64,000 nucleotides of DNA from Arthrobacter cheniae (GCF_003602275.1 NZ_QZVT01000003.1:310001-374000); one strand, 5' to 3'; positions 27,574 through 40,086 are shown, counted from the first letter of the stretch. Program-made: numbers and translations. Notes: a model not told the origin generated them from the letters alone.

Positions 27574-28749
27574 GTGACTTTTCCCGTGATAGGCGTAGTG
27601 GGCGGCGGCCAACTCGCGCGCATGATGTCTGGCCCCGCCGTCGAACTCGGCCTCGAACTCCACGTGCTTGCAGAAGGCCCGGACGTCTCGGCCGTAGCCG
27701 CCGTGGCCCACGCGCAGGTCGGCGACTACCGGGACCGTGAGACGCTGCGCGCGTTCGCCGCCGGCGTCGACGTCGTGACCTTCGATCATGAGCATGTCCC
27801 GGGTGGGCTCCTCGAGGAGCTCGAGCGCGAGGGTGTCGTCATCCACCCTTCGCCGGCGGCCCTGATCCATGCACAGGACAAACTGGTGATGCGCCGAGCC
27901 GTGGATGACCTCGGCCTGCCGAACCCCCAGTGGCGGGCGGTGACGGAAACGGCCGGCGTCGAGGCCTTCGCCGACGAGACGGGCTGGCCCGTCGTCCTGA
28001 AGACCCCGCGCGGCGGATACGACGGCAAGGGCGTATTGGTGCTCCGGGACGCCGCCGCCCTGCCTGCGGCAGAGTCCTGGTTCACGGGCGGCGAACTGCT
28101 CGTCGAGCAGTTCGTGCCGTTCAGCCGCGAGCTCTCCGTGCTCGTGGCCCGGCGTCCGTCGGGTGAGGCCATCACGTGGCCGGTCGTCGAGTCGATCCAG
28201 GTCGACAGTGTCTGCGACGAGGTGCTCGCGCCGGCGCCCGGCCTGCCCGACGATCTCGCCGCGTCCCTCACCGCCGCCGCACTGCGACTCGCCGAGAGCC
28301 TGGGTGTGACGGGGGTCATGGCCGTCGAACTCTTCGAGACTCCCGGGGTCGGCGTGGGGTACCTGGTCAACGAGCTCGCCATGCGCCCCCACAACTCCGG
28401 CCACTGGACCATGGACGGCTCCGTGACGGGGCAGTTCGAGCAGCACCTGCGTGCCGTCCTCGATCTCCCGCTCGGATCGACGGAGCCCGTGGCACAGCAC
28501 GCCGTGATGAAGAACGTCCTCGGAGGTTCGAACACAGACCTCTATGGGGCTTACCGATCGGCGTTCTCCTCAGGGCCGTCGGCTAAAGTGCACATCTACG
28601 GCAAGGACGTGCGTCCGGGTCGCAAGATCGGCCATGTGAACGCGTTGGCGGGCCCGGGGGAACCACTCGCCGCCGTTCGCGCAAGGGCCGCGAGGGTTGC
28701 CGCGATACTCCGCGACGGCATGGAAGCGCCCTCCACCAATCAGGAATGA
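27574..28749 (+). CDS. purK: 5-(carboxyamino)imidazole ribonucleotide synthase
   Basis: ATP-grasp enzyme of purine synthesis that carboxylates aminoimidazole ribonucleotide to N5-CAIR using ATP and bicarbonate. The N-terminal motif [13 protein letters not shown], the ATP-grasp loop [12 protein letters not shown] at about residue 140, and the substrate-binding [14 protein letters not shown] at about residue 265 are all present. Length about 391 aa is normal. The start is set by the TACCCT box 6 nt upstream of GTG 27574; ATG 27571 or GTG 27568 would add one or two residues. It overlaps purE by 4 bp (ATGA), so the two are coupled. Confidence 0.96.
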   Translation: MTFPVIGVVGGGQLARMMSGPAVELGLELHVLAEGPDVSAVAAVAHAQVGDYRDRETLRAFAAGVDVVTFDHEHVPGGLLEELEREGVVIHPSPAALIHAQDKLVMRRAVDDLGLPNPQWRAVTETAGVEAFADETGWPVVLKTPRGGYDGKGVLVLRDAAALPAAESWFTGGELLVEQFVPFSRELSVLVARRPSGEAITWPVVESIQVDSVCDEVLAPAPGLPDDLAASLTAAALRLAESLGVTGVMAVELFETPGVGVGYLVNELAMRPHNSGHWTMDGSVTGQFEQHLRAVLDLPLGSTEPVAQHAVMKNVLGGSNTDLYGAYRSAFSSGPSAKVHIYGKDVRPGRKIGHVNALAGPGEPLAAVRARAARVAAILRDGMEAPSTNQE

Positions 28750-29294
28750 CCGAAGGGAATGCAGTGACGAACGCCCAGGTAGGACTCGTGATGGGCTCGG
28801 ACTCGGACTGGCCGGTCATGGAGGCCGCAGCGGCTGCGCTGGCAGAGTTCTGCATCCCTTTCGAGGCCGACGTCGTGTCCGCGCACCGTATGCCGACGGC
28901 GATGATCGAGTACGGCCGCACCGCCCATGAGCGGGGCCTGCGCGTCATCATCGCCGGAGCCGGAGGGGCAGCCCACCTTCCCGGGATGCTCGCCTCGGTG
29001 ACACCGCTGCCCGTGATCGGGGTGCCGGTCCCCCTGCGCTACCTCGACGGCATGGACTCGCTGCTGTCGATCGTGCAGATGCCGGCCGGAGTGCCCGTCG
29101 CCACCGTGTCGATCGGGGGCGCACGCAACGCGGGGCTCCTCGCGGTCCGCATGCTCGCCGCGGGTACCGATGACCAGGCGCAGGTGCTGCGCGGGCAGCT
29201 TGTGGAGTTCGCCGGTGCCCTCCGGCGGACGGCCGAGGAGAAGGGTGCAGCCCTGCGGTCACGGATCTCGACGCCGACGGCGGACGGCTCATGA
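28746..29294 (+). CDS. purE: N5-carboxyaminoimidazole ribonucleotide mutase
   Basis: Class I PurE, which converts N5-CAIR (the PurK product) to CAIR. Signature [17 protein letters not shown] at about residues 11-27, then the active-site VSAHRMP and [29 protein letters not shown] follows. At 182 aa it is slightly longer than the usual 160-170 because of a C-terminal tail. It overlaps purK upstream and the LCP gene downstream, each by 4 bp, so all three are translated from one message. Confidence 0.96.
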   Translation: MTEGNAVTNAQVGLVMGSDSDWPVMEAAAAALAEFCIPFEADVVSAHRMPTAMIEYGRTAHERGLRVIIAGAGGAAHLPGMLASVTPLPVIGVPVPLRYLDGMDSLLSIVQMPAGVPVATVSIGGARNAGLLAVRMLAAGTDDQAQVLRGQLVEFAGALRRTAEEKGAALRSRISTPTADGS

Positions 29295-30865
29295 TCTCCG
29301 GAATGCGTGTCCAGGGCGCCGACGCCGGGAACAGCTCGGGCCTGATCGACCCGGTCAGGTACCCCGAGTCCGCGCCACCCCCCGTCCGCACCAAGCGGGC
29401 CTTCGTCCTCCTGGCCATGACCCTCGTCCTGCCGGGATCCGCGCAGATCGTCGCAGGTGATCGACGCCTGGGCCGGCGGGCGCTGCGGATCACCTTCGCG
29501 TGCTGGGCGCTGGTCCTGCTCGGGATCGTGCTCGCACTGACCGAGCGATCCCTCGTGGTGGGTATCGTGACGAACCGCTGGTGGTCGCTGGTCCTGATCG
29601 TGGTGATGCTCGGTATCGCCCTGGGCTGGGCTCTTCTCTTCATCAACACCCTGCGGTTGATCCGCATGCCCCTGCTGGACCGCGGGGTGCGCCCGCTCGT
29701 GGCAGGAGCGCTTGCGCTCCTGATGCTGCTGACCAGCGGCTCCGTCCTCTACGGCGCGTACGTCCTCAATGTCGGACGGGCAACCGTGGGGTCCATCTTC
29801 CAGTCCGGACCCGCCTTCGATCCCGTGGACGGTCGCTACAACTTCCTGCTGATGGGTGGCGACGCCGGCGAGGACCGCACCGGCCGCAGGCCCGACAGCA
29901 TCTCGGTCGTCAGTGTCGACGCCGAGACCGGCTCCACCGTGACCTTCAGCATCCCCCGGAACTTCCAGAATGCGCAGTTCTCCGAGGACTCCCCCCTGTG
30001 GGGCATCTATCCCGACGGCTACAACTGCGGGGATCCCTGCATCATCAACAGCCTCTATACCGACGTGACGCAGAACTACGCAGACCTCTATCCCGACGCG
30101 ACGGACCCGGGCGCCGAGGCCATGATGGACGCCGCGAGCGGAGTCCTCGGTATCGAGGTGCAGGCCTATCTGATGGTCGACATGGGTGGCTTCGAGCAGC
30201 TCGTGGACGCCATGGGAGGTATCCGGATCGACGCCGGGGGGTGGGTCCCCATCACGGCCGCCGAGATCCCGGGCACCGATCCGATCCGCCACTACCCGCC
30301 GGACGGCTGGATCAGACCCGGCGTCCAGACCCTCGACGGCTACCACGCCCTCTGGTACGCGAGGTCGCGCGAGTTCGTCACGGACTACGATCGGATCTCC
30401 CGGCAGCAGTGCGTGCAGCAGGCGATGATCGCGCAGCTCGATCCTGCTACTCTGCTCACGAGGTTCCAGTCCATCGCCGCTGCCGGTACGCAGATCGTCG
30501 AGACCGACCTACCGCAGGACCAGCTCGCGAGCTTCGTGGACCTCGCCATCAAGGCCAAGGGACAGGAGACCCGGCGCCTGACGATCGGGCCTCCAGATTT
30601 CGGCACCCCCGCGGAGAACTTCGTGACCTACCCCGAGTTCGACCTCATCCACAGCCGCGTGCAGGAGATGTTCGTCCAGGCAGATGCCGACCCGGGCGCT
30701 GCAGGCGTCCTGCAGCTCGATCGCGCCGGCGTCGTCGCGCAGGTGCCATCGCAGACCACCGACGACGGCATCACCGAGGAGTACCTGCAGGAGCTCGCCA
30801 CGATCGGCGACGACGCCACGCTCGGCGACCTGCTGGCCGACAACGGTCAGTGCTCCCCCGCTTGA
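29291..30865 (+). CDS. LytR-CpsA-Psr (LCP) family glycopolymer ligase
   Basis: Attaches polyprenyl-linked wall polymers to peptidoglycan at the outer side of the membrane. Three N-terminal helices (about residues 37-55, 63-85 and 95-120) are followed by an extra one near 140, and then the LCP domain opening with [23 protein letters not shown] at about residue 185; the arginines and aspartates that bind pyrophosphate are visible. The conserved [18 protein letters not shown] lies near residue 360. The 524 aa include a C-terminal extension. The gene overlaps purE, an envelope gene carried on the purine operon, as I recall for other actinobacteria. Confidence 0.9.
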   Translation: MISGMRVQGADAGNSSGLIDPVRYPESAPPPVRTKRAFVLLAMTLVLPGSAQIVAGDRRLGRRALRITFACWALVLLGIVLALTERSLVVGIVTNRWWSLVLIVVMLGIALGWALLFINTLRLIRMPLLDRGVRPLVAGALALLMLLTSGSVLYGAYVLNVGRATVGSIFQSGPAFDPVDGRYNFLLMGGDAGEDRTGRRPDSISVVSVDAETGSTVTFSIPRNFQNAQFSEDSPLWGIYPDGYNCGDPCIINSLYTDVTQNYADLYPDATDPGAEAMMDAASGVLGIEVQAYLMVDMGGFEQLVDAMGGIRIDAGGWVPITAAEIPGTDPIRHYPPDGWIRPGVQTLDGYHALWYARSREFVTDYDRISRQQCVQQAMIAQLDPATLLTRFQSIAAAGTQIVETDLPQDQLASFVDLAIKAKGQETRRLTIGPPDFGTPAENFVTYPEFDLIHSRVQEMFVQADADPGAAGVLQLDRAGVVAQVPSQTTDDGITEEYLQELATIGDDATLGDLLADNGQCSPA

Positions 30866-30906
30866 CGAGCTACGAGCAGGACTACCACCAGCGAAGGATT
30901 CCGACG

Positions 30907-32271
30907 ATGCACCTCCTCGACAACCCCCTCCGCCCGTACGCCTGGGGGTCGAGGCATGCGATCGCCGACCTGCTGGGCAGGGAGCCCTCAGGCGGACCGG
31001 AGGCGGAACTGTGGGTCGGAGCCCACCCCGACTCGCCCTCGCAGGTCGTGCGGCCGGACGGCACCCGGCACAGCCTGCACGACCTCATCGAGCAGGATCC
31101 TCGATCACTCCTCGGTGACGACGTCGCGGATCGTTACGAGGGCCGGCTCCCCTTCCTCCTGAAGGTGCTCGCGGCGGGCTCGGCCCTGTCGCTCCAGGTG
31201 CACCCGAGCCTCGAGCAGGCCGTGGCCGGCTTCGACGCCGAGGAGGCCGCCGGCATCCCGCAGAATGCGCCGAACCGCAACTACCGGGACCGGAACCACA
31301 AGCCCGAGCTGCTCTACGCGTTGGCGCCGTTCGAAACCCTGTGCGGATTCCGGCCCCTCCCCGAGTCCGTGGGGATCTTCAGCGTCCTCGCCTCCGCCGT
31401 CGAGCCCGGCTCGGCGTCGCACGAGCTGCTCGACGCCGTGTCTGCGCTCCTGGCATCCGGAGGGGAGGACGCCCTGCGCCCGGCCTTCACGATGCTGCTC
31501 GGGGCACCGCAGGAGATCGTGCAGGACGTCGAGCACGCAGCGGCGCGCCGGGCGGTCGACACCGTTTCTCCTGCCGAAGCTGCCGGCCCCGTCGGCCGTG
31601 ACCTCGGGACCATCGCAGAGCTGTCCGGCCAATACCCCGGGGATCCCGGTGTCCTCGTGGCACTTCTGCTGAACCGCGTCTCCCTGCGCCCCGGTGAAGC
31701 CCTCTACCTTCCGGCAGGAAAGATCCACGCCTACCTGAGCGGGTTGGGCATCGAAGTCATGGCGTCCTCGGACAACGTGCTGCGGGGCGGCCTGACCCCC
31801 AAGCACGTGGATACCGAGGAGCTGCTCTCCACCGTCGCCTTCGAGCCCCACGCCCCACGGTCGCTGGCTGCCGAGTACACCCTCCTCGACCAGGAGCTCT
31901 ACCGCCCCCCGTTCGACGAGTTCCAGCTGCAGCGGATCGTTCTGGGGGATCCTGCTGCGGGCCCCTCCGGGACATCGGCCGACGGCTCCGACGACGGCCG
32001 GCCGGACAGCGCCCTGCCTGCCGCCGAGAGCATGACTCCTGCCCATGTCCCCGTGGTGCAGAACGGTCCGGTGGTGGTCCTCGCGGTCAGCGGGCCGATC
32101 CTGCTGGACACCCCGAACTCGACCCTCTTGGTGCCACGCGGCGGCAGCGCCTTCGTCGCGGCGTCGGAGGCGCCCCTCGTCGTCCGCCCGGCAGCGGACG
32201 CCCACGGCGGGACCGACGGTCCGGTCCTGGCCTTCGCCGTCACCGTCGGCGGGAAGACGCCCGCCCTCTAG
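30907..32271 (+). CDS. manA: Mannose-6-phosphate isomerase, class I
   Basis: Interconverts fructose 6-phosphate and mannose 6-phosphate, the entry step to GDP-mannose for mannosyl lipids and protein O-mannosylation. The zinc site is seen in LSLQVHPS and in NHKPELLYALAPFE; the C-terminal cupin shows YLPAGKIHAYLSGLGIEVMASSDNVLRGGLT with the catalytic arginine. The ATG at 30907 starts the protein (MHLLDNPLRPYAWGSR); a longer upstream frame is a shadow of the LCP gene. The stop shares a CTAG with the convergent FemX-like gene. It lies 41 bp after the LCP gene and is probably co-transcribed. Confidence 0.94.
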   Translation: MHLLDNPLRPYAWGSRHAIADLLGREPSGGPEAELWVGAHPDSPSQVVRPDGTRHSLHDLIEQDPRSLLGDDVADRYEGRLPFLLKVLAAGSALSLQVHPSLEQAVAGFDAEEAAGIPQNAPNRNYRDRNHKPELLYALAPFETLCGFRPLPESVGIFSVLASAVEPGSASHELLDAVSALLASGGEDALRPAFTMLLGAPQEIVQDVEHAAARRAVDTVSPAEAAGPVGRDLGTIAELSGQYPGDPGVLVALLLNRVSLRPGEALYLPAGKIHAYLSGLGIEVMASSDNVLRGGLTPKHVDTEELLSTVAFEPHAPRSLAAEYTLLDQELYRPPFDEFQLQRIVLGDPAAGPSGTSADGSDDGRPDSALPAAESMTPAHVPVVQNGPVVVLAVSGPILLDTPNSTLLVPRGGSAFVAASEAPLVVRPAADAHGGTDGPVLAFAVTVGGKTPAL

Positions 32272-33311
32272 GCGCGGCTTCCGCGGACCTTCCGCACCAG
32301 CCCGAGCGCTCGTCCAGCCTGCCGGCGGGCCAGCTGCATGCCCCGTTTGGCGAGGGGCAGCGCGCGGCTGAACAGGGGATAGAACGGCGAGAGCGGCAGG
32401 TCCCAGGTACCGGCGAGCTGGTCCTCGTGCTGCGCCCAGCCCATCTTGAAGCGGGAGACGCCGTCGTTGAGCAGTCCGTTGAAGTCGTAGCGCGTGACTC
32501 CGCGGGCCTTCATCTCCTGGATCGCGAACCACTTCAGCGCGTAGTTGGCACGCAGCCGCTCGCCCTCGTCGGTCATGCCGCCGTAGAGCTCGAAGCTCGT
32601 GGTGTCCGTCGTGGAGATCCAGAGGAAGGCGACGACGTCGTCCCCCCGGAACGCCGCATATACGGGTGAGGCCTCACCCAGGTTGTCGAAGATGTCCAGG
32701 TAGTAGGAGTCCTCGTGGATCCCGAAGCCGGCCCGCTCCGCCGTCAGCCGGTAGACGTCGAGGCACGCGCTAATCTCGCTACGCACAACACGACGGATGT
32801 CCAGCCCCTCACGACCGGACTTGCGGATGTACTGCCGGTGCTTCTTCGACATCCCCGCCAGGAGGTCGTCCTCGGAGCGGGCCAGGTCTAGGATGAGCGT
32901 CCGGCCGATCAGGATGGTGTTCCGGCTCTGGGTCCAGCCGGCGGCGGGAAGGGCGCGCACGGCGTCGCTGTCCGCGTTCCAGTCCGGTTCGATGGACAGC
33001 GCGACCGAACGGTGGGCTGCGCGGACGTAGCCCGCGATGGCTTCGAGGACCTCGACACCGCGGCCCTCGGCCGTCTGGGGTCCGCGCGGGATATAGGCGA
33101 GATTCCGCAGCGGGACCGGCAGGGCCTTCAGGACCAACTGCGCCGCTCCGATGACCACGCCGTCCTCGGCGACGAGGACGCGGTCGGCGCTCCAGCCGTG
33201 TGCGGCCTTCGTCTGACCCCAGCCCCACAGCTGCTGGGGGTGGCCTCCCAGCTGGTTGACGGTGGTGTCCCAGAGGGCGCGATCGAGGCAGGGCGACACG
33301 GAAAGACTCAT
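32268..33311 (-). CDS. FemX-like peptidoglycan bridge aminoacyltransferase
   Basis: FemABX/BacAA family protein with two GNAT-like domains, expected to add the first amino acid of the peptidoglycan interpeptide bridge from aminoacyl-tRNA to lipid II. Visible family features are QLWGWGQTKAAHGW near the N-terminus, MSKKHRQYIRKSGREGL at about residue 155, and YALKWFAIQEMKARGVTRYDFNG near residue 260. At 347 aa it is slightly shorter than staphylococcal Fem proteins (410-420 aa), which contain an extra coiled coil. The ATG start lies 6 nt after TAGGCT. Which amino acid it adds cannot be told from sequence. Confidence 0.82.
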   Translation of the reverse strand: MSLSVSPCLDRALWDTTVNQLGGHPQQLWGWGQTKAAHGWSADRVLVAEDGVVIGAAQLVLKALPVPLRNLAYIPRGPQTAEGRGVEVLEAIAGYVRAAHRSVALSIEPDWNADSDAVRALPAAGWTQSRNTILIGRTLILDLARSEDDLLAGMSKKHRQYIRKSGREGLDIRRVVRSEISACLDVYRLTAERAGFGIHEDSYYLDIFDNLGEASPVYAAFRGDDVVAFLWISTTDTTSFELYGGMTDEGERLRANYALKWFAIQEMKARGVTRYDFNGLLNDGVSRFKMGWAQHEDQLAGTWDLPLSPFYPLFSRALPLAKRGMQLARRQAGRALGLVRKVRGSRA

Positions 33312-33317
33312 CCGACC

Positions 33318-33323
33318 AGCCTA
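33318..33323 (-). promoter_or_regulatory. -10 box of the FemX-like gene (leaderless type)
   Basis: TAGGCT on the minus strand, 6-nt spacer, then the ATG at 33311. Confidence 0.6.
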
Positions 33324-33374
33324 TAGGGGCGCGCCGGTACCGCCTTCCGGCGGAGGGTGCGCGCCCCGGCGCGG

Positions 33375-34424
33375 CTACCTGATGCGTGCGTAGGTCTCCC
33401 ACTTGTGGGCCTGGTGCTCGCCGTCGACGACACGGATGGTGCCGGACTTCGAACGCATGACCATGGACTGGGTGAGGACCTTGTCCTTGCTGTAGCGGAC
33501 GCCACGCAGCAGGTCACCGTCGGTGATGCCCGTCGCCGCGAAGTAGCAGTTGTCGCTCGTGACGAGGTCGTTGGTGGACAGCACGCGGTCGAGGTCGTGG
33601 CCGGCGTCGATCGCCTTCTGCTTCTCCTCGTCGCTCGTGGGCCAGAGCCGTCCCTGGATGACACCGCCGAGGGACTTGATGGCGCACGCCGCGACGATGC
33701 CCTCGGGTGTTCCGCCGATGCCCATGAGGGCGTCGACGTCGGTGCCCTCGCGGGCTGCGGCGATGGCGCCTGCGACGTCGCCGTCCATGAGGAACTTCGT
33801 GCGGGCACCCGCGGCGCGGATCTCCTCCACGAGCGGCTTGTGCCGGTCGCGGTCGAGGATCATGACGTTGAGCTGGCTGACCTTCTTGTTGGTCGCCTTG
33901 GCGATGAGGTGGAGGTTCTGCTTCACGGGCAGGCGCAGGTCCACCATGTCGGCGGCCTCGGGGCCCGTGACGAGCTTCTCCATGTAGAACACGGCGGACG
34001 GGTCGAACATCGAACCGCGCTCCGCTACAGCGAGCACCGCAAGGGCATTGTTGATGCCGAGGGCGGCCAGGCGGGTCCCGTCGATCGGGTCGACGGCGAC
34101 GTCGCACTCGGGTCCGCTTCCGTCACCGACGTGCTCTCCGTTGAAGAGCATGGGCGCCTCGTCCTTCTCGCCCTCGCCGATGACCACGATGCCGTTGAAA
34201 TGGACCGTCTGGAGCAGCGAGCGCATCGCGTCCACGGCAGCGCCGTCGGCGAGGTTCTTGTCACCGAAGCCCACCCAGTGGCCGCCGGCGATCGCCGCGG
34301 CCTCCGTGACGCGGACGAGTTCCAGGGCGAGGTTCCGGTCCGGCTCGTCATCCCCGACGGCCAGGGCCGGTGACAGTGTCGAATACTGGGCATTGGTGGC
34401 TTTTTGGGACACGTCTATCCTCAT
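33375..34424 (-). CDS. glpX: Class II fructose-1,6-bisphosphatase
   Basis: GlpX-type enzyme that hydrolyses fructose 1,6-bisphosphate for gluconeogenesis; often the only FBPase in actinobacteria. Features: RNLALELVRVTEAAAIAGG near residue 30, the metal site VIGEGEKDEAPML and DPIDGTRLAA, and GIGGTPEGIVAA. I start it at the ATG at 34424 (349 aa); a longer frame to 34607 would run into the divergent DUF4245 gene. A GTG five codons later (VSQKATN) is another candidate. With DUF4245 and fumC it forms a block I also recall from mycobacteria. Confidence 0.94.
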   Translation of the reverse strand: MRIDVSQKATNAQYSTLSPALAVGDDEPDRNLALELVRVTEAAAIAGGHWVGFGDKNLADGAAVDAMRSLLQTVHFNGIVVIGEGEKDEAPMLFNGEHVGDGSGPECDVAVDPIDGTRLAALGINNALAVLAVAERGSMFDPSAVFYMEKLVTGPEAADMVDLRLPVKQNLHLIAKATNKKVSQLNVMILDRDRHKPLVEEIRAAGARTKFLMDGDVAGAIAAAREGTDVDALMGIGGTPEGIVAACAIKSLGGVIQGRLWPTSDEEKQKAIDAGHDLDRVLSTNDLVTSDNCYFAATGITDGDLLRGVRYSKDKVLTQSMVMRSKSGTIRVVDGEHQAHKWETYARIR

Positions 34425-34566
34425 CGTCGAAGGTTGCTCGGCAGGACGCGGGCGTCCCTGTTCCGTGCTGTCATCATAGGCGAGCCGAGTACACCGCACC
34501 CCGTGACGCTCGGCACGCACACACCCGACGGCGCCCCTCCGGTTAGGCAGGGCGCCGAGCGTCAGC

Positions 34567-34572
34567 GAAAAT
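34567..34572 (+). promoter_or_regulatory. Probable -10 box of the DUF4245 gene
   Basis: GAAAAT, 6 nt before the GTG at 34579. The first base departs from TANNNT, but spacing matches the leaderless genes elsewhere in the window; the GGAGGG in between is too close to the start to work well as a ribosome site. Confidence 0.4.
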
Positions 34573-34578
34573 GGAGGG

Positions 34579-35343
34579 GTGAGCAACCAAGGCGAAGAGC
34601 GGGACACCCGAGCGACCGAAGCGGGCTCCGGACACGACGGCGCCGGCCACGACGGCGCCGGTCATGACGACGCCGGCCGGCGGACGCAGCAGGCGGCAGC
34701 GGACGCGCGGCTCGAGGCGGAACTGAACGACGACGCGCCGCCCATCACCCTCACACCGAACCAGGCGAAGCGCGCCAGTTCCACCGCCCGCGGCATGCTG
34801 ATCGCCACCGGCGCGACCATCGCCGTCGTCCTGCCCGTCTACTTCCTCAACCCGACCTATACGGCCGAGACCTACCGGCGCGACATCGACGTCGCAACCG
34901 TCGCGCGACAGGCAGCGGGCGATGCCGGCTACCTCCCGGCCGCACCCGGGCTGCCGGAGGACTGGTCCTCGAACTACGCCCGCTGGGTGACCGGCCGCAG
35001 TGATGGTGTCGACTACTGGGAGGTCGGGTTCCTCACCGCGGACACCGGCTTCATCCAGCTCACGCAGACCGACGACTCCAATCCCACGTGGGTGGCCCAG
35101 CGCGTCGGCGACGCGCAGGTTTCGGGTACACGGACCATCGGCGGGATCGAATGGCAACTGCTGGACGCACCGGATGGCGACACGGTCCTGACGTCCGAGG
35201 TCGACGGCTCGACCGTCATCCTGAATGGTGAGGCCTCGCTGACCGAATTCGACACGATGGGTGGGGCCGTCATCGAGGACGTCCGGCAGAACGCCGTCGA
35301 GGAGGCCGAGCGCCTGTCATCTTCGGACACGGACGGCTCCTGA
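34579..35343 (+). CDS. DUF4245 family membrane-anchored protein
   Basis: 254-aa actinobacterial DUF4245 protein, function unknown. A hydrophilic N-terminus contains three tandem GHDGA-like repeats (residues about 18-32), followed by a single membrane helix (GMLIATGATIAVVLPVYFL, near residues 73-91) and an outside domain with PEDWSSNYARWVTGRSDGVDYWEVGFLT. It is divergent from glpX and precedes the carbonic anhydrase gene by 38 bp. Confidence 0.82.
   Translation: MSNQGEERDTRATEAGSGHDGAGHDGAGHDDAGRRTQQAAADARLEAELNDDAPPITLTPNQAKRASSTARGMLIATGATIAVVLPVYFLNPTYTAETYRRDIDVATVARQAAGDAGYLPAAPGLPEDWSSNYARWVTGRSDGVDYWEVGFLTADTGFIQLTQTDDSNPTWVAQRVGDAQVSGTRTIGGIEWQLLDAPDGDTVLTSEVDGSTVILNGEASLTEFDTMGGAVIEDVRQNAVEEAERLSSSDTDGS
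34629..34680 (+). repeat. 15-bp tandem repeat within the DUF4245 gene
   Basis: Three imperfect copies of a unit like GGCCACGACGGCGCC code for the GHDGA/GHDDA repeats in the disordered N-terminus. Confidence 0.6.
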
Positions 35344-35368
35344 GGACAGGTCCAAAGACACCGGACAG

Positions 35369-35374
35369 TACAGT
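35369..35374 (+). promoter_or_regulatory. -10 box of the carbonic anhydrase gene
   Basis: TACAGT with a 7-nt spacer to the GTG at 35382. An earlier GTG at 35373 overlaps the box itself, so the later GTG is chosen as start. Confidence 0.5.
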
Positions 35375-35381
35375 GGGCGGC

Positions 35382-35996
35382 GTGACCCAGCAACTGACGC
35401 CCGCCGCCGCATGGCTCCGCCTCCAGGAAGGCAATGACCGCTTCGTCGCCTCGGACGTTTCCCATCCGAACCAGGACGCCTCGCGCCGCACGGCCCTCGT
35501 CAACGACCAGAACCCCTTCGCCGTCATCTTCGGCTGCTCCGATTCGCGCCTGGCCGCGGAGATCATCTTCGATCTCGGGCTGGGGGACGTCTTCGTGGTG
35601 CGGACGGCCGGCCAGGTGATCGACGATGCCGTCCTCGGCTCGCTGGAGTACAGCGTCAGCGTGCTGGGCGTGCCCCTGATCGTGGTCCTCGGGCATGACA
35701 ACTGCGGAGCCGTGACCGCGACCATGAACGCGATCGACACCGGCGTGATGCCGATCGGGTTCCTCCGGGACCTCGTCGAGCGGATCACGCCGTCGGTGCT
35801 GACCGCCCGCCGCTCCGGCGTCACAGAGGTCAACGCCACGGTCATCGAACACACAAGGCAGACCTCCCGCCGCCTCGTCGACAGCTCACGGGTCATCGCG
35901 GACGCCGTCGAGCGCGGGAACGTGGCCGTCATCGGTGTCTCCTACCGCCTGGATGAAGGCAAGGCCGTGCTCGTGACGGGATTTGGCGCAGTGTAG
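35382..35996 (+). CDS. Beta-class carbonic anhydrase
   Basis: Zinc enzyme interconverting CO2 and bicarbonate in the cytoplasm, possibly feeding bicarbonate-using enzymes such as PurK and carboxylases. The zinc-binding residues are in [12 protein letters not shown] (Cys, with the Asp-Arg dyad) and [12 protein letters not shown] (His and Cys), in the usual order. Length 204 aa is normal. The GTG at 35382 is preferred because TACAGT lies 7 nt upstream. It ends 22 bp before the fumC start and is on the same strand. Confidence 0.93.
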   Translation: MTQQLTPAAAWLRLQEGNDRFVASDVSHPNQDASRRTALVNDQNPFAVIFGCSDSRLAAEIIFDLGLGDVFVVRTAGQVIDDAVLGSLEYSVSVLGVPLIVVLGHDNCGAVTATMNAIDTGVMPIGFLRDLVERITPSVLTARRSGVTEVNATVIEHTRQTSRRLVDSSRVIADAVERGNVAVIGVSYRLDEGKAVLVTGFGAV

Positions 35997-36006
35997 AGCG
36001 AACGGC

Positions 36007-36012
36007 GAGAAT
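36007..36012 (+). promoter_or_regulatory. Possible -10 box of fumC
   Basis: GAGAAT, 6 nt before the ATG of fumC. It keeps the A at position 2 and T at position 6, but the first base is not T. fumC may instead be read from the carbonic anhydrase message. Confidence 0.35.
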
Positions 36013-36018
36013 TGCCGC

Positions 36019-37491
36019 ATGACTCCAACGCCTGCAGCCAGCCCCGATTCCAGCTCCCCTACCGGCGGTACCAGCCTGGAGGGTGCGGAGTACCGCATCG
36101 AACACGACACCATGGGTGAGGTCCGCGTCCCGGTCAACGCCCTGTACCGCGCGCAGACGCAGCGCGCCGTGGAGAACTTCCCGATTTCCGGGACCACCCT
36201 CGAGCGGGCCCATATCGAGGCCCTTGCCCGGATCAAGAAGGCCGCGGCCACCGCGAACGCCGAACTCGGCGTGCTCGACGACGAGCGCGCGCGGGCCATC
36301 GAGGCCGCAGCGGAGGATGTGGCCTCCGGCCGGTACGACGGCGACTTCCCGGTCGATATCTACCAGACCGGCTCCGGCACGTCGTCGAACATGAACGCCA
36401 ACGAGGTCATCGCGACCCTCGCCAGCCGCGCGCTCGAAGCCGCCGGAAGTACGGCGTCCGTCCACCCGAACGACCACGTCAACGCGTCGCAGTCCTCCAA
36501 CGACGTCTTTCCGACGTCCGTCCACGTCGCGGCGACCTCCGCCCTCGTGAAGGACCTCATCCCCGCCCTGGCGCATCTCGCCGAGGCGCTGGAGCGCAAG
36601 GCCGACGAATTCAAGACCGTCGTGAAGTCCGGCCGGACGCACCTCATGGATGCCACGCCGGTCACCCTGGGCCAGGAGTTCGGCGGTTACGCCGCGCAGG
36701 TCCGTTACGGGATCGAGCGCATCGAGGCGTCCCTCCCCCGCGTCGCCGAGGTGCCGCTGGGCGGGACCGCCGTCGGAACCGGCATCAACACCCCGGCAGG
36801 TTTCTCGGCGCGCGTGATCGAACTCCTCGCCGCGGACACGGGCCTCCCCCTCACCGAGGCCCGGGACCACTTCGAGGCGCAGGCGAACCGCGACTCGCTC
36901 GTGGAGATCTCGGGCATGCTGCGCACCATCGCCGTCTCCCTCACCAAGATCCACAACGACCTGCGCTGGCTCGGCTCCGGACCCAACACGGGACTGGGTG
37001 AGATCTCGTTGCCCGACCTCCAGCCCGGCTCCTCGATCATGCCCGGAAAGGTGAACCCGGTCATCGCCGAGGCGGTCATCATGGTGTGCGCGCAGGTCGT
37101 AGGCAATGACGCCACGGTCGCGTGGTCCGGCACCAACGGTGCGTTCGAGCTCAACGTCGGCATCCCCGTGATCGCGCGCAACGTCCTCGAGTCGATCCGC
37201 CTGCTCAGCAACTCGACCCGGGTCTCGGCCGACCGCATGATCGACGGCATCACCGCGAACGTCGAGCGGGCTCGTTTCCTCGCCGAGGCATCGCCTTCGA
37301 TCGTGACCCCGCTGAACAAGTACATCGGCTACGAGAATGCCGCCAAGATCGCGAAGAAGGCCGTCGCGGAAGGGCTCACGGTCCGCGAGTCCGTTCTCGC
37401 CCTCGGATTCGTGGAGCGGGGCGAGCTCACGGTGGAGCAGCTGGACTCGGCCCTCGACGTGCTGTCGATGACGCGGCCGCCCCAGGGCTGA
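36019..37491 (+). CDS. fumC: Class II fumarate hydratase
   Basis: Oxygen-stable fumarase of the citric acid cycle, interconverting fumarate and L-malate. The chain shows [26 protein letters not shown], the NANEVIA and [14 protein letters not shown] motifs, [17 protein letters not shown], and the lyase signature [12 protein letters not shown]. The ATG at 36019 begins the protein; an earlier frame start at 35983 overlaps the carbonic anhydrase gene and is less likely. The first 30 residues are Pro/Ser-rich. Length 490 aa is close to the family's 460-470. Confidence 0.95.
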   Translation: MTPTPAASPDSSSPTGGTSLEGAEYRIEHDTMGEVRVPVNALYRAQTQRAVENFPISGTTLERAHIEALARIKKAAATANAELGVLDDERARAIEAAAEDVASGRYDGDFPVDIYQTGSGTSSNMNANEVIATLASRALEAAGSTASVHPNDHVNASQSSNDVFPTSVHVAATSALVKDLIPALAHLAEALERKADEFKTVVKSGRTHLMDATPVTLGQEFGGYAAQVRYGIERIEASLPRVAEVPLGGTAVGTGINTPAGFSARVIELLAADTGLPLTEARDHFEAQANRDSLVEISGMLRTIAVSLTKIHNDLRWLGSGPNTGLGEISLPDLQPGSSIMPGKVNPVIAEAVIMVCAQVVGNDATVAWSGTNGAFELNVGIPVIARNVLESIRLLSNSTRVSADRMIDGITANVERARFLAEASPSIVTPLNKYIGYENAAKIAKKAVAEGLTVRESVLALGFVERGELTVEQLDSALDVLSMTRPPQG

Positions 37492-37508
37492 CCTCCCCAG
37501 GATCCACC

Positions 37509-37543
37509 GAAGGGGTGTGCCGTTGCTTGCGGTGCACCCCTTC
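37509..37543 (+). terminator. Terminator after fumC
   Basis: Stem GAAGGGGTG (37509-37517) with CACCCCTTC (37535-37543), extended inward by about four pairs including G-U pairs. The T-run is weak. It separates fumC from the TetR/MFS unit. Confidence 0.65.
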
Positions 37544-37562
37544 TGCATGTGCCGTGACGGCA

Positions 37563-37591
37563 ATTTGCACTCTCTGAGAGAGAGTGCAAAT
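37563..37591 (+). promoter_or_regulatory. Palindromic operator and promoter of the TetR/MFS operon
   Basis: Perfect 12-bp arms ATTTGCACTCTC and GAGAGTGCAAAT around the 5-bp centre TGAGA. TTGCAC inside the left arm could serve as a -35 box. The site ends at the start codon of the TetR gene, so binding there would block both transcription and translation of tetR and the downstream pump: strong sequence support for autoregulation. Confidence 0.8.
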
Positions 37592-39969
<2,378 letters not shown>

Positions 39970-40005
39970 CACCGAGGTAGGGCGTAGCCCTGCCGCCGCA
40001 TCACT

Positions 40006-40041
40006 CGCCGGCCCGGCAGTTTCCCGACTGCCGGGCCGGCG
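40006..40041. terminator. Bidirectional terminator between MFS and NUDIX genes
   Basis: 15-bp perfect arms CGCCGGCCCGGCAGT and ACTGCCGGGCCGGCG with a 6-nt loop (40021-40026), between two convergent genes. It could end transcription from both sides. Confidence 0.8.
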
Positions 40042-40086
40042 GCGTTCCACGGGGCCCGGCGAGCGCAGTGAGGGACAACCGCCGCG

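Noticed and set aside
29500..30906. Long N-terminal extension of manA (923-aa frame)
   Set aside because: The upstream part is out-of-frame reading of the LCP gene; the manA motif-bearing protein starts cleanly at 30907.
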